A stretch of DNA of 64,000 nt from Pseudoalteromonas luteoviolacea (GCF_001750165.1 NZ_CP015411.1:953501-1017500), one strand, 5' to 3'; counted from the first letter of the stretch, positions 17,788-27,893 are shown. Notes: generated by a model not told the origin, from the sequence alone. Numbers and translations are program-made.

Positions 17788-19275
17788 ATGTCTATTTTGC
17801 AAGGTCAATACACCCATAATTTACCACAAATTGCTTATTGCGCCCAAGAAGTAAAGCTGCATGAAGAGCAAGCCGCTTTAAATTCAGGTACCACGCTTAG
17901 CGAATTAATGCAGCGAGCAGGCCATGCTTTGTTTGAGTTAACGCGCGATAAATCGGTGAAAAATATTTTGATTTTTACTGGTAAAGGAAATAACGCAGGC
18001 GATGGCTTTATGCTTGCAAAACGTTGTTTACATGCGCAAATTCACGTCACTGTATGTGCACTGTTTGAACCTTCTTTACTGAAAGGGGATGCGGCAGAAG
18101 CTTATCAACTGTTTTTCCGCAGCGGTGGTCGCGTTGTGTCGCTACGCTCGTGTATTGACGGTAAATACGATGCAATTGTCGATGCCGTATTTGGCAACGG
18201 GTTTAGAGGAGAATTACCCGAACAAGTTAAAGAAGCATTTAATCACTTTAAATCCAGTAAGGCATGGAAATTAGCTGTAGATATTCCCAGTGGAGTCAAC
18301 GGCACCACAGCAGAAGTATCTCCCTGTAGCTTTCAAGCAGATACTACACTGACTTTTATTGCGCTAAAACAAGGCATGTTAACGGGTAATGCTCGTCACT
18401 TATGCGGCGAATTGTTACTGGCTGATTTAGGGATCGCCTATGCATTTGCGGACCTTTCTCACACTAATTGCTGTTACCCTGGAGGGAAATATTTACGCAC
18501 ATTACGTCCAATTCGCGCAGCTGATAGCTATAAAAATCAATGTGGACATGTGTTATTGATTGGAGGGGGGAAAGGGATGGCGGGAGCCATAAGGCTCGCT
18601 GCTGAGGCATGTTTACGGACCGGAGCCGGATTGGTGAGCGTTGCGACGCACCCTGAAAACCAAGCCGCAGTGTTACATGGGCGCTATGAATTGATGGTTC
18701 ATGGTGTTGCTGTCACCACAGAGTTGGATACGCTGCTCAATAAAGCGGATGTAGTGGTCATAGGCCCTGGGCTTGGCCAAGATGCTTGGGCTAAAAAAAT
18801 GTATAAAGCAGTTAAGGAGTATAAGGGCTTAGTTGTCTGTGATGCGGATGGCCTTAACTTGCTTGCTCAATCGCATTTGCCATGGCATCGTGCGATATTA
18901 ACCCCCCACTTTGGAGAGGCTAAGCGTCTACTGGGTGAGCCAACAGTAAATACCTCAAAGCGATTTGAATTGGCTGAACAGCTAAGCAAAGAGTATGCGG
19001 CTTGTATCGTGTTAAAAGGACCTGGAAGTCTAATTGTTGATGGTAAAAGGGTAAATATTAACCGCTCAGGATGCTCAGCGATGGCCAGTGCTGGGATGGG
19101 TGATGTATTATCTGGTATAATCGCGGGCTTATTAGCACAGGGCTTGAGCCGGTTTGAAGCGGCAACGCTAGGTGTGTATATTCATGGCCTTGCAGCGGAG
19201 CAAGCAGCTCGCGATGGGCAACTTGGTATGTTAGCAAGTGATTTATTTGACCATATTAGAGGTATTATGGGATGA
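17788..19275 (+). CDS. nnr: bifunctional NAD(P)H-hydrate epimerase / ADP-dependent NAD(P)H-hydrate dehydratase
   Basis: Metabolite-repair enzyme that restores hydrated NAD(P)H. The 495 residues have two parts. The N-terminal epimerase (YjeF_N) is at about 10-215, with GKGNNAGDGF and DAVFGNGFRG. The C-terminal carbohydrate-kinase-like dehydratase runs from about 225 to the end, with GPGLGQD, VCDADGLNLL, LTPHFGEAKRL and GMGDVLSGIIAGLLAQG. The ATG at 17788 has only a CGGA very close upstream, so the start is less certain. It lies 3 bases from the chosen queG start and overlaps tsaE by 4 bases. Confidence 0.95.
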   Translation: MSILQGQYTHNLPQIAYCAQEVKLHEEQAALNSGTTLSELMQRAGHALFELTRDKSVKNILIFTGKGNNAGDGFMLAKRCLHAQIHVTVCALFEPSLLKGDAAEAYQLFFRSGGRVVSLRSCIDGKYDAIVDAVFGNGFRGELPEQVKEAFNHFKSSKAWKLAVDIPSGVNGTTAEVSPCSFQADTTLTFIALKQGMLTGNARHLCGELLLADLGIAYAFADLSHTNCCYPGGKYLRTLRPIRAADSYKNQCGHVLLIGGGKGMAGAIRLAAEACLRTGAGLVSVATHPENQAAVLHGRYELMVHGVAVTTELDTLLNKADVVVIGPGLGQDAWAKKMYKAVKEYKGLVVCDADGLNLLAQSHLPWHRAILTPHFGEAKRLLGEPTVNTSKRFELAEQLSKEYAACIVLKGPGSLIVDGKRVNINRSGCSAMASAGMGDVLSGIIAGLLAQGLSRFEAATLGVYIHGLAAEQAARDGQLGMLASDLFDHIRGIMG

Positions 19276-19748
19276 GCCAGAACAGTACTTTAACGTTTCC
19301 TTTAGCCAATGAAGAAGCGACCGTTGAACTAGGTAAAAAACTGGCATCTTCAATTGTAGAAGGTGCGGTATTTTATATGCACGGTGATCTAGGTGCTGGT
19401 AAAACCACCATGACTCGTGGCATTGTGCAGGGGCTTGGGCACACAGGTAATGTCAAAAGCCCAACTTATACATTGGTAGAACCATACGAATTACCGATGA
19501 AGTCGGTATATCATTTTGATTTATATCGCTTAGGTGATCCTGAAGAACTCGAGTTTATGGGGATCCGTGATTACTTCGCTACAAATGCGGTATGTATTGT
19601 AGAGTGGCCAGAGAAGGGGGGAGGATTTATTCCCGAACCTGATATGGATATTTACCTTGCCTACCATGGAAATGCCAGAGAGGTGACGTTAAAAGCACAT
19701 AGCGAACGTGGGTTACAGGTATTATCAACTATCAGTAGTTATGCGTAG
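19272..19748 (+). CDS. tsaE: tRNA threonylcarbamoyladenosine synthesis ATPase TsaE
   Basis: P-loop ATPase of the TsaBDE complex that makes the t6A37 modification of ANN-decoding tRNAs. The 158 residues contain Walker A GDLGAGKTT near residue 41, KSPTYTLVEPY, YHFDLYRL and the EWPEKG motif. The ATG overlaps the nnr stop (ATGA), and the last 8 bases overlap the amidase start, so translation of nnr-tsaE-amiC is probably coupled. The order nnr-tsaE-amidase-mutL-miaA-hfq is standard for gammaproteobacteria. Confidence 0.96.
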   Translation: MSQNSTLTFPLANEEATVELGKKLASSIVEGAVFYMHGDLGAGKTTMTRGIVQGLGHTGNVKSPTYTLVEPYELPMKSVYHFDLYRLGDPEELEFMGIRDYFATNAVCIVEWPEKGGGFIPEPDMDIYLAYHGNAREVTLKAHSERGLQVLSTISSYA

Positions 19749-21081
19749 TGTTACTATTAAATACAGCCATTTAATTACAATGTTTGTGCTGCTGATGTTT
19801 GCGGCACAAACATTTGCAAAAAATACCATAAAAAATGTGCGGATCAGCCCCTCTGCTGAAAGTACACGTGTGGTATTCGATTTATCAAAAAAACCAGAGT
19901 TCAGCTATTTTGTATTGCAAAAACCGCTGCGACTAGTAGTGGATTTTGAAAATACCAAGCGCCTGCCTAAATTGCCCGCCATCCCTAGACAACATCGCCT
20001 TATTAAAAAAATACGTTATAGCTCACCCAAAAAGCGCAACAGTACACGTGTCGTTTTTGAACTGGGACGCCCGACAAAGCCAGTAATTTTTGCGTTGGCC
20101 CCAACAGGTAAGAGCTCAGATAGGCTTGTGGTTGATCTCTATGGGCAAAAAAAGCCGCCAGCCTCTAAAAAGGTAAGTACCAAACGCAACCTGAAGCGCG
20201 ATAGAGACATTATCATCGCGATTGATGCAGGTCATGGCGGTCAAGATCCAGGATCTATTGGCCCAACTGGCACCTATGAGAAACATATAACATTACAAAT
20301 AGCAAAGCGCCTCGAGAGGTTGATAAACAAACAACCGGGTATGCAGGCGCAGCTAACCCGTTCTGGTGACTACTTTTTAAAACTCAATACACGTACAGCC
20401 AAAGCGAGAAAGAAACGTGCTGACTTTTTTGTCTCTATTCATGCCGACGCATTTTCTAGTCCACGACCAAGGGGGGCATCAGTATGGACGTTGTCATTGC
20501 GTCGTGCCAATTCAGAAATTGGTAAATGGTTGGAAAATAGGGAAAAACAGTCTCAATTACTCGGTGGCGCAGCAGGAGTTATCAAAGACACTGCAAATGA
20601 AAAGTATCTTGCTAAGACATTATTAGATATGTCGATGGATCACTCCATGAAAACGGGTTTTCAAGTGGCTGAAAAAGTCGTAAATGAGTTGCAAAAAGTG
20701 GCTAAGTTACATAAAAAGCGTCCACAAGCTGCTAATTTTGGTGTATTAAAGTCGCCAGATATCCCTTCTATACTGGTTGAAACGGGGTTTATTTCTAATC
20801 CTCAAGAAGAAAAGCAATTAAAAACGGGGTATCATCAGCAGCGCTTGGCTAATGCTGTTTTTGTTGCAATTAAGCGTTATTACCAACAAAATCCTCCCGA
20901 TGATTCATTATTTGCTCGATTAAAAGAGAAAAAGCCTTTGCAGCATAAGGTGAAGCGAGGGGAGTCTCTCAGTGTGGTTGCAGCGAGATATGGCACCACT
21001 ATATCGGCACTAAAACGCGCCAACCGGTTGAAAAATAATATTTTACATGTTGGTCAAGTTTTGACTATTCCCAAGGCATAA
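19741..21081 (+). CDS. N-acetylmuramoyl-L-alanine amidase (AmiB/AmiC type) with LysM domain
   Basis: Periplasmic zinc amidase that splits septal peptidoglycan for daughter-cell separation. The 446 residues carry a signal peptide (about 1-27, ending TFAKN). An AMIN domain (about 28-140) is followed by Amidase_3 (about 165-385) with zinc ligands in DAGHGGQDPG, YEKHITL, SIHADAF and the catalytic Glu in LVETGFISN. A C-terminal LysM repeat (about 400-445) binds peptidoglycan. I chose the ATG at 19741, which overlaps tsaE by 8 bases; the open frame extends 33 bases further up. The AMIN+LysM layout is closest to AmiB. Confidence 0.93.
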   Translation: MRSVTIKYSHLITMFVLLMFAAQTFAKNTIKNVRISPSAESTRVVFDLSKKPEFSYFVLQKPLRLVVDFENTKRLPKLPAIPRQHRLIKKIRYSSPKKRNSTRVVFELGRPTKPVIFALAPTGKSSDRLVVDLYGQKKPPASKKVSTKRNLKRDRDIIIAIDAGHGGQDPGSIGPTGTYEKHITLQIAKRLERLINKQPGMQAQLTRSGDYFLKLNTRTAKARKKRADFFVSIHADAFSSPRPRGASVWTLSLRRANSEIGKWLENREKQSQLLGGAAGVIKDTANEKYLAKTLLDMSMDHSMKTGFQVAEKVVNELQKVAKLHKKRPQAANFGVLKSPDIPSILVETGFISNPQEEKQLKTGYHQQRLANAVFVAIKRYYQQNPPDDSLFARLKEKKPLQHKVKRGESLSVVAARYGTTISALKRANRLKNNILHVGQVLTIPKA

Positions 21082-21083
21082 AG

Positions 21084-23000
21084 ATGGCAATTGAGATATT
21101 ACCCGCAAGGCTGGCCAACCAAATAGCAGCTGGTGAAGTTGTGGAGCGCCCAGCTTCTGTTGTGAAAGAATTGGTAGAAAACAGCATTGATGCAGGGGCC
21201 ACGCGGATCCAAGTTGAGATTGAGCGCGGGGGGCACAAGTTAATCCGTATTCGAGATAATGGTTCTGGTATTTATAAAGATGAACTAGCGCTGGCCTTAT
21301 CGCGACATGCCACCAGTAAACTTAAAAATTTAGATGATTTGGAAGCGATTGCTTCTTTGGGCTTTAGAGGTGAAGCTTTGGCTTCAATTAGCTCTGTATC
21401 TAGGCTCACTTTAAGCTCGAAACCTGAATCACAAGATACGGCTTGGCAAGCCTGTGCCGAAGGACGTGATATGGCTGTGCAAGTGCAGCCGACAGCTCAC
21501 CCCAACGGTACCACGATCGAAGTTAAAGATTTGTTTTTTAACACACCAGCTCGAAGAAAGTTTTTGCGTACCGAAAAAACAGAGTTTAGTCATATCGACG
21601 AGTTGGTAAAACGCATCGCTTTAAGTCGCTTTGATATTGCGATAACACTGACACACAATCAAAAAGTAGTACGTCAATACCGAGCGAAACAAGACCCCCG
21701 CTGTATTGAGCGTGTAGCGCAAGTTGCTGGTAGAGTATTTCAACGCGAAGCGAGCTTTATTGAATCTGGCTATGAAGGTTTGGAGTTATACGGTTGGGTG
21801 TTACCTCTTGGTAGCAATACTCAACCACAATACACCTATGTTAACGGCCGGATGATGCGCGACAAATTGATCTTGCATGCTATTAGACAGGCCTTTGAAG
21901 AAGCGACTGGTAGTCCAGAAACGCCTGGGTTTGTGATTTATTTAGAGTTAGATCCTAGGCAAGTTGATGTCAATGTACACCCAGCAAAGCATGAAGTTAG
22001 GTTTCATCAAGCTCGCTTAGTTCATGACTTTATTGTTCAGGCGGTCAAACAGGTTGTAGAGCCAAACAGATCCGTGTTGTCATACACAGAAGAAGTGATT
22101 CAAACTGAGCCAAATATGGTGGTATGTGAGCCGAGCGCAGAGCAAAATCAATTGGATCAGCATCAATCGTATCGAACACCGCTTAGACATGAGTCCGCAG
22201 CGGTGGCACCTTCGTCGATGTCATCCACAAGTGTAACTTCTTTTCACGATAGCAATACAAGTGACTTTGGCGGCCACTCTAGTCGTTCACATAAAGCAGC
22301 ATCACGAAATCGCTTAGATTCAGCTACAGGTCAGACAAAACAGGTTAATGTAAACCAACTTTATCAAGCTTTCACAACTGAGTCTAACAACCGTCCTATT
22401 GAAAGCTCAAGTGCAGAACAAAGTACGCCTCATATTGATATAGATAAAGAGCAGCGTGTCGAACAAACGTCTTGGATGCCGCTTCCTGACGGAGCCGTGT
22501 TATTGCAACATACAGAGACTTTGATGGTTGGTCATACACGTGACGGTCTTTCTGTTATGTGGCAAGAGCAAATAGAAACGGATGGAACGCTTTTGGGGAA
22601 AGCACTGTTGTTGCCTGTAAGAGTAAATCAATCTCAGGAAGAGTCTGCAGTAATAGAGCGAGTTAATTCATGGTTGACTCTACTTGGTTTTGATCTCACT
22701 TTTCAGGACGCCCATGTGATGGTGAAAAAGTTGCCCGTAAGCTTGTATAGTTTAGATGTCGGTCAATGTATGGCGCGTTTGTTAGAGACCTGCAATGACA
22801 GCCAAAACAATATGGACAATCTTCGCTTTTGGGTTGACTGGTTGTTGAAAAATACACCGAAAGGGTATTTTAACTCGCAACATTTTTTGAAAGTGCGTGA
22901 AAAAATGCTAAAAAAACAAAAAAGCAGAGCAGCAATTATGGCAAAAGCCGTTAAAATAGAGCCAAGTTATATTTTAGATTTATTACCAAAAGGGTATTAG
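21084..23000 (+). CDS. mutL: DNA mismatch repair protein MutL
   Basis: GHKL ATPase that couples MutS mismatch recognition to strand incision. The 638 residues show ENSIDAGA, IRDNGSGI, ATSKL and GFRGEAL in the N-terminal ATPase. A disordered S/T/Q-rich linker (about 335-445) leads to the C-terminal dimerisation domain. The DQHAxxE endonuclease motif of MutH-less bacteria is absent, so this organism is expected to use MutH, as E. coli does. The gene starts 2 bases after the amidase stop and ends 1 base before miaA. Confidence 0.97.
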   Translation: MAIEILPARLANQIAAGEVVERPASVVKELVENSIDAGATRIQVEIERGGHKLIRIRDNGSGIYKDELALALSRHATSKLKNLDDLEAIASLGFRGEALASISSVSRLTLSSKPESQDTAWQACAEGRDMAVQVQPTAHPNGTTIEVKDLFFNTPARRKFLRTEKTEFSHIDELVKRIALSRFDIAITLTHNQKVVRQYRAKQDPRCIERVAQVAGRVFQREASFIESGYEGLELYGWVLPLGSNTQPQYTYVNGRMMRDKLILHAIRQAFEEATGSPETPGFVIYLELDPRQVDVNVHPAKHEVRFHQARLVHDFIVQAVKQVVEPNRSVLSYTEEVIQTEPNMVVCEPSAEQNQLDQHQSYRTPLRHESAAVAPSSMSSTSVTSFHDSNTSDFGGHSSRSHKAASRNRLDSATGQTKQVNVNQLYQAFTTESNNRPIESSSAEQSTPHIDIDKEQRVEQTSWMPLPDGAVLLQHTETLMVGHTRDGLSVMWQEQIETDGTLLGKALLLPVRVNQSQEESAVIERVNSWLTLLGFDLTFQDAHVMVKKLPVSLYSLDVGQCMARLLETCNDSQNNMDNLRFWVDWLLKNTPKGYFNSQHFLKVREKMLKKQKSRAAIMAKAVKIEPSYILDLLPKGY

Positions 23001-23001
23001 T

Positions 23002-23919
23002 TTGCATAATAAACCCGTCATCACGCTAATGGGGCCAACAGCTGCTGGTAAAACAGCGTTAGCTATAGAGCTATGTAAGCATCTAGATACTGAAATTATC
23101 AGTGTGGACTCTGCACTAGTATATAAGGGGATGGATGTTGGCACCGCGAAGCCTGACTGTCATGAGCTTGCACAGGCGCCACATCACTTAATAGATTTGA
23201 TCGATCCCCGAGAGAGTTATTCGGTTGCGGATTTTCGCCGTGACGCCATTGTGCTTATTGATAAGCTTCATGCGCAGGGGAAAGTACCAGTATTGGTCGG
23301 TGGTACAATGATGTACTTCAAGGGGTTAATTGAAGGGCTATCTCCTTTACCTGAAGCGTCTGAAGATGTCCGTGCACAGCTTGAAAAAGAGGCGGCAGAA
23401 AAAGGTTGGCAGGCGCTTCACGCTGAATTAACTAAGATCGACCCAGATGCAGCTGCGAAAATATCTGAAAATGATTCGCAGCGAATAAATCGAGCAATCG
23501 AAGTGTACCGTATAACAGGAAAGCCCATGTCGTTATTGCAAAAGCAAAAACAACCTGAGCTACCTTATACTTTCTATCAATTTGCCATTGCTCCAAATGA
23601 TCGTAAAATACTACATGAGCGAATTGAGAAAAGATTTAAAATAATGCTCGAACAAGGGTTTAAAAACGAAGTTTTGGCCTTATATCATCGAGATGATTTA
23701 CATCCTGATTTGCCGTCAATCCGTTGCGTTGGATATCGACAAATGTGGGAGCATTTAAGCGGTGAATGCGATTACGATGAAATGGTATTCAGAGGTATTG
23801 CCGCTACCAGACAACTTGCAAAGCGACAGTTGACCTGGCTTCGTAGTTGGCCAAATGTAACTTGGCTAGAGACCGGAGAGCAAGAAAACTTGCAACGAAT
23901 TTTAAGTTCGCTAAGCTAG
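23002..23919 (+). CDS. miaA: tRNA dimethylallyltransferase MiaA
   Basis: Adds a dimethylallyl group to N6 of A37 in tRNAs that read UNN codons. The 305 residues contain the P-loop GPTAAGKT, the SVDSALVYKGMDVGTAKP substrate loop, DPRESYSVADFR and GGTMMYFKGL. The start codon is TTG at 23002, with AAAGGG 8 bases upstream inside the end of mutL. It is one base from the mutL stop. hfq follows after 77 bases, the usual arrangement. Confidence 0.96.
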   Translation: MHNKPVITLMGPTAAGKTALAIELCKHLDTEIISVDSALVYKGMDVGTAKPDCHELAQAPHHLIDLIDPRESYSVADFRRDAIVLIDKLHAQGKVPVLVGGTMMYFKGLIEGLSPLPEASEDVRAQLEKEAAEKGWQALHAELTKIDPDAAAKISENDSQRINRAIEVYRITGKPMSLLQKQKQPELPYTFYQFAIAPNDRKILHERIEKRFKIMLEQGFKNEVLALYHRDDLHPDLPSIRCVGYRQMWEHLSGECDYDEMVFRGIAATRQLAKRQLTWLRSWPNVTWLETGEQENLQRILSSLS

Positions 23920-23996
23920 TAGTAGTTGAACCATTAATTTGTTTTGATTTATTCAACTAACTCAACATAATAACACCTAGAACGAAGGATAAGAAA

Positions 23997-24260
23997 ATGG
24001 CAAAAGGCCAATCGTTACAAGACCCGTTTTTGAATGTCTTGCGTCGTGAGCGCATTCCAGTTTCAATTTTTTTAGTTAACGGCATCAAATTACAAGGCAA
24101 AATCCAGTCTTTTGACCAATTTGTAATTTTACTCGAAAATACTGTGAACCAAATGGTTTACAAACATGCTATCTCAACAGTTGTTCCTGCAAGAGCTGTC
24201 AATTTCCAAAATACACAAGGAAATGAAGGCGCAGAGCAAAGCGAAGATGGAAATTTTTAA
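23997..24260 (+). CDS. hfq: RNA chaperone Hfq
   Basis: Hexameric Sm-like RNA chaperone for small-RNA regulation. The 87 residues contain the Sm1 region (QDPFLNVLRRERIPVSIFLVNG) and Sm2 region (VYKHAISTVVP). The C-terminal tail is short (about 15 residues) compared with the E. coli protein (102 aa). A GAAGGAT box precedes the ATG. It lies between miaA and hflX in the conserved cluster. Confidence 0.98.
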   Translation: MAKGQSLQDPFLNVLRRERIPVSIFLVNGIKLQGKIQSFDQFVILLENTVNQMVYKHAISTVVPARAVNFQNTQGNEGAEQSEDGNF

Positions 24261-24281
24261 TAGATATTAGGAGCATATTGC

Positions 24282-25571
24282 TTGTTTGACCGTTATGAAG
24301 CCGGCGAACAGGCAGTCTTAGTGCACATAGAGTTTCCTAACGAAGGAGATCGTGAAGATCTGCAAGAATTGGAAATGCTAGTATCTTCTGCTGGTGTTAG
24401 TAGCGTGGCGGTTGTGCAAGGCAGCCGTCAAGCACCACACCCCAAACTATTTGTTGGTACAGGTAAAGCAGAAGAAATTGCCGAGATTGTCAGAACTTAT
24501 AAAGCAGACGTCATTATATTTAATCACCAACTCAGTCCTTCTCAAGAGCGAAATTTAGAGCATATTTGTCGATGCCGCGTGTTGGATAGAACGACACTGA
24601 TTTTAGATATCTTTGCGCAACGCGCGAGGACGCATGAAGGTAAGTTGCAGGTTGAGCTGGCTCAGCTGAGACATATTTCAACGCGCTTGATCAGAGGATG
24701 GACACACTTAGAAAGACAAAAAGGCGGTATTGGTTTACGTGGCCCTGGTGAAACACAGTTAGAAACAGACCGTCGATTACTTAGAGAGCGAATTAAGAGT
24801 ATTCGAAAGCGGCTTGATAAAGTAGCTGTTGTTCGGGAGCAGGGGCGCAGAGCTAGAAGCCGTAATGAAATACCAACTGTGTCTTTAGTTGGTTATACCA
24901 ATGCGGGTAAGTCCACGTTGTTTAACCAAATTACGAATTCTGACGTCTATGCTGCCGATCAGCTATTCGCAACGCTAGATCCAACGCTGCGTAAACTCGA
25001 AATAGCAGATGTTGGTCCTATTATTTTAGCTGACACTGTTGGTTTTATAAGGCATTTACCCCATGACCTGGTTGCGGCGTTTAAAGCAACATTGACTGAA
25101 ACACGGGAAGCAGATTTACAGCTTCATGTCGTTGATGTGGCAGATCAGAGAAGAAAAGAAAATATAGAGCAGGTACAATCGGTTTTAGAAGAAATTGAAG
25201 CTGATGAGATCCCTCAACTGTTGGTCTATAACAAGATAGATTTAGTTGAAGAGATACAGCCAAAGATCGATCGAGATGAAAACGGCGTACCAATTAGAGT
25301 GTGGCTATCAGCACAGGCAAATATTGGTATAGAGCTGCTGTCGCAAGCAATTTCAGAGTTACTTGCGAAAAAAATGTTTTGCAATCAACTGATTGTACCG
25401 CCTGCTTTTGGTAAGTTGCGTGGCGCACTGTTCAATCTGAATGCAGTGTGTGAGGAAAGCTATGATGAGCGAGGTAATTGGTTGCTTGATGTACGATTAC
25501 CACAAGCTGATTGGGAGCGCCTGAAAAAAGACCAAGGGCCGGAAATAGAACGGTTTATTGCTCAAGATTGA
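24282..25571 (+). CDS. hflX: ribosome-rescue GTPase HflX
   Basis: GTPase that splits stalled or heat-damaged ribosomes. The 429 residues begin with the HflX N-terminal domain (HPKLFVGTGKAEEI, NHQLSPSQERNLE). The glycine-rich linker has GGIGLRGPGETQLE, and a G domain starts at GYTNAGKSTLFN near residue 203, with DTVGFIRHLP and NKID. The start is TTG at 24282 with AGGAG 8 bases upstream. It lies 21 bases after hfq. Confidence 0.96.
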   Translation: MFDRYEAGEQAVLVHIEFPNEGDREDLQELEMLVSSAGVSSVAVVQGSRQAPHPKLFVGTGKAEEIAEIVRTYKADVIIFNHQLSPSQERNLEHICRCRVLDRTTLILDIFAQRARTHEGKLQVELAQLRHISTRLIRGWTHLERQKGGIGLRGPGETQLETDRRLLRERIKSIRKRLDKVAVVREQGRRARSRNEIPTVSLVGYTNAGKSTLFNQITNSDVYAADQLFATLDPTLRKLEIADVGPIILADTVGFIRHLPHDLVAAFKATLTETREADLQLHVVDVADQRRKENIEQVQSVLEEIEADEIPQLLVYNKIDLVEEIQPKIDRDENGVPIRVWLSAQANIGIELLSQAISELLAKKMFCNQLIVPPAFGKLRGALFNLNAVCEESYDERGNWLLDVRLPQADWERLKKDQGPEIERFIAQD

Positions 25572-25662
25572 AAAAAATACTAATTCGACCTAATTCGCTA
25601 TAAGAATTCGGCAAATTTTGTTAGATTTAATTTAATTCATTTTATAACAATGGAGTATAGCT

Positions 25663-26826
25663 ATGGCCTGGAACGAACCGGGTAATAATGGCAATGATAA
25701 CGACCCGTGGAAAAATCGCGGTGGACGGGATCAAGGGCCACCAGATCTGGACGAGGTATTCCGCAAGTTTAACAACAAGTTCGGTGGGATATTTGGCGGC
25801 AAGCCAGGAAATAATAAAAATGGGCTTGGTGGTGCAGGGATCACCTTCATTTTCATCATCGCTTTAATTGTATGGGCATTGAGTGGTATTTACACCGTTA
25901 AAGAAGCTGAACGAGGTATTGTACTTCAGTTTGGTCAATTTGATCGTATCGCTGAGCCTGGTTTACGTTGGAAAATGACCTTCATTGAGCGCGTAATTCC
26001 AATTGATATTGAAGCAGTTCGTTCATTATCAGCATCAGGCTTTATGCTGACTGAAGATGAAAACGTAGTTAGCGTTGAATTTGAAGTTCAGTACCGTGTA
26101 GTTGACCCGACTTTGTATCGCTTCAGTGTCACTGATGCTGATCACAGTCTACAACAAGCATTGGATAGTGCACTACGTTACGTTGTGGGCCACTCTCGCA
26201 TGGACCAGGTACTGACAACAGGTCGTGAGCTTGTGCGTCAGCGTACGTGGGATGAACTTAATGAAATTATAGAACCTTATAACCTTGGTTTAATCGTCAC
26301 AGACGTTAACTTTAAAGACTCTCGTCCACCTGCTGAAGTGAAAGATGCGTTTGACGATGCTATTGCAGCACAAGAAGATGAACAGCGTTTTATCCGTGAA
26401 GCAGAGGCTTATGCAAGAGAGATTGAACCAAGAGCACGTGGTCGAGTAACGCGTATGACTCAAGAAGCTGAAGGTTACAAAGAACGTATTTTGCTTGAAG
26501 CGCAAGGTGAGGTGGCTCGTTTTGAAAAGCTTTTACCTGAATATGCATCGGCAAAGCAAGTTACACGTGAGCGTTTATATATAGAAGCGATGGAAGAAGT
26601 CTTAGGGCGTAGCTCTAAGGTTATTGTTGACGTAAAAGGCGGCAATAACATGATGTACTTACCTTTGGATAAGATCATGCAGCAATCTCAATCATCGTCA
26701 CCTGTTACTCTGCCAAGTCGAAATGACATTAACCAGTTACGTCAATCTCTGGGTCAGTCTCAAAATAGCAGTGTGAATAGTAGTAGTGATAGATTTTCAC
26801 AAGATCGTTTTAACAGCGGGAGATAA
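25663..26826 (+). CDS. hflK: FtsH protease modulator HflK
   Basis: SPFH/band-7 protein that with HflC forms a large periplasmic-side cage around FtsH and modulates its proteolysis. The 387 residues have a Gly/Asn/Asp-rich cytosolic N-terminus, one transmembrane helix (about 57-77), the band-7 domain starting EAERGIVLQFGQF, a long coiled coil, and a Q/S-rich tail. The ATG has GGAG upstream. hflC follows after 3 bases. Confidence 0.96.
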   Translation: MAWNEPGNNGNDNDPWKNRGGRDQGPPDLDEVFRKFNNKFGGIFGGKPGNNKNGLGGAGITFIFIIALIVWALSGIYTVKEAERGIVLQFGQFDRIAEPGLRWKMTFIERVIPIDIEAVRSLSASGFMLTEDENVVSVEFEVQYRVVDPTLYRFSVTDADHSLQQALDSALRYVVGHSRMDQVLTTGRELVRQRTWDELNEIIEPYNLGLIVTDVNFKDSRPPAEVKDAFDDAIAAQEDEQRFIREAEAYAREIEPRARGRVTRMTQEAEGYKERILLEAQGEVARFEKLLPEYASAKQVTRERLYIEAMEEVLGRSSKVIVDVKGGNNMMYLPLDKIMQQSQSSSPVTLPSRNDINQLRQSLGQSQNSSVNSSSDRFSQDRFNSGR

Positions 26827-26829
26827 TTG

Positions 26830-27708
26830 ATGAGAAATTTTGGTTTTATCTTTTTGATACTTCTCGCCCTGTTAGGGTTCTCTTCAGTCTTTGTGGTGAC
26901 TGAGGGGCAAAGAGCGATTGTATTATTATTCAGTAAGGTACAAAAAGACAGTTCAGATAACGCAGTCGTGTATGAGCCAGGTTTACACCTTAAAGTGCCT
27001 TTCTTTAGCCAAGTTCGTCACTTAGATGCGCGTATTCAAACATTAGATGGTGCGCCTGACCGCTTTGTAACAAGTGAGAAAAAAGACCTTATCGTTGACT
27101 CTTATGTCAAGTGGCGTGTAAGTGATTTTTCTAACTACTATTTACGTGCGCGTGGTGATAAGCAGTATGCTGAAACACTACTCAAGCAGAAAGTGAACAA
27201 CGGTCTAAGAACAAACTTTGGTTCTCGTACAATTAAAGAAATTGTGTCTGGTGAACGTAGCGAGCTGATGGCAGAAGCGTTGGTTCAGGCATCTGAGAGT
27301 GCACAAGAACTCGGTATTGAAGTATTGGATGTACGTGTGAAGCAGATTAACTTACCGAATGAAGTAAGTAACTCCATCTTCCAACGTATGCGCGCTGAGC
27401 GTACCGCTGTTGCCAAAGAGCACCGCTCTGAAGGTCAAGAGAAAGCTGAGACGATCCGTGCAGAGGTTGACCGTCGTGTAACGGTTATGCTTGCAGACGC
27501 TGAGCGTAATGCGCGAACTGTACGAGGTGAGGGTGATGCTGAAGCTGCAAATATTTATGCGCAAGCTTACAACAAAGACCCTGAGTTCTTCAGTTTTGTG
27601 CGTTCTTTAGAAGCGTACAAGAAAACCTTCACAAGCAAGAGTGATGTGATGGTACTTTCTCCGGACAGTGAGTTCTTTGATTACATGAAGCAAAAAGAAA
27701 GTAAGTAA
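26830..27708 (+). CDS. hflC: FtsH protease modulator HflC
   Basis: Partner of HflK in the FtsH regulatory complex. The 292 residues have an N-terminal transmembrane helix (about 4-22), a band-7 domain (TEGQRAIVLLF onward), and an Ala/Glu/Arg-rich coiled coil ending in the FFSFVRSLEAYKKTF motif. I chose the ATG at 26830, with GGGAG upstream inside the end of hflK; a TTG sits one codon earlier. A strong terminator follows at 27741-27769. Confidence 0.96.
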   Translation: MRNFGFIFLILLALLGFSSVFVVTEGQRAIVLLFSKVQKDSSDNAVVYEPGLHLKVPFFSQVRHLDARIQTLDGAPDRFVTSEKKDLIVDSYVKWRVSDFSNYYLRARGDKQYAETLLKQKVNNGLRTNFGSRTIKEIVSGERSELMAEALVQASESAQELGIEVLDVRVKQINLPNEVSNSIFQRMRAERTAVAKEHRSEGQEKAETIRAEVDRRVTVMLADAERNARTVRGEGDAEAANIYAQAYNKDPEFFSFVRSLEAYKKTFTSKSDVMVLSPDSEFFDYMKQKESK

Positions 27709-27740
27709 CCTTTTTGCTTATCATGTTACTTAGATGGAAC

Positions 27741-27769
27741 AAAAAGCCCGCAATTAGTCGGGCTTTTTT
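27741..27769 (+). terminator. terminator after hflC
   Basis: A 10-bp perfect stem (27741-27750 with 27759-27768), 8-base loop and T tract, 32 bases after the hflC stop. It separates the hfq-hflXKC group from purA. Confidence 0.92.
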
Positions 27770-27853
27770 GTATTTATTTCAAACGGTTTTATCTAATATC
27801 AAAATGACTGAAGAAAAATCATTCGAAACAGGGTGATTTTCACCTCCCTTTTC

Positions 27854-27862
27854 TGGTAAAAT
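27854..27862 (+). promoter_or_regulatory. probable extended -10 promoter of purA
   Basis: TGG followed by TAAAAT (27857-27862), 31 bases before the purA ATG, fits an extended -10 element. No strong -35 hexamer is present. Confidence 0.5.
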
Positions 27863-27893
27863 CTGCGCCTAATTTTTTCTAAGTGATATTGCA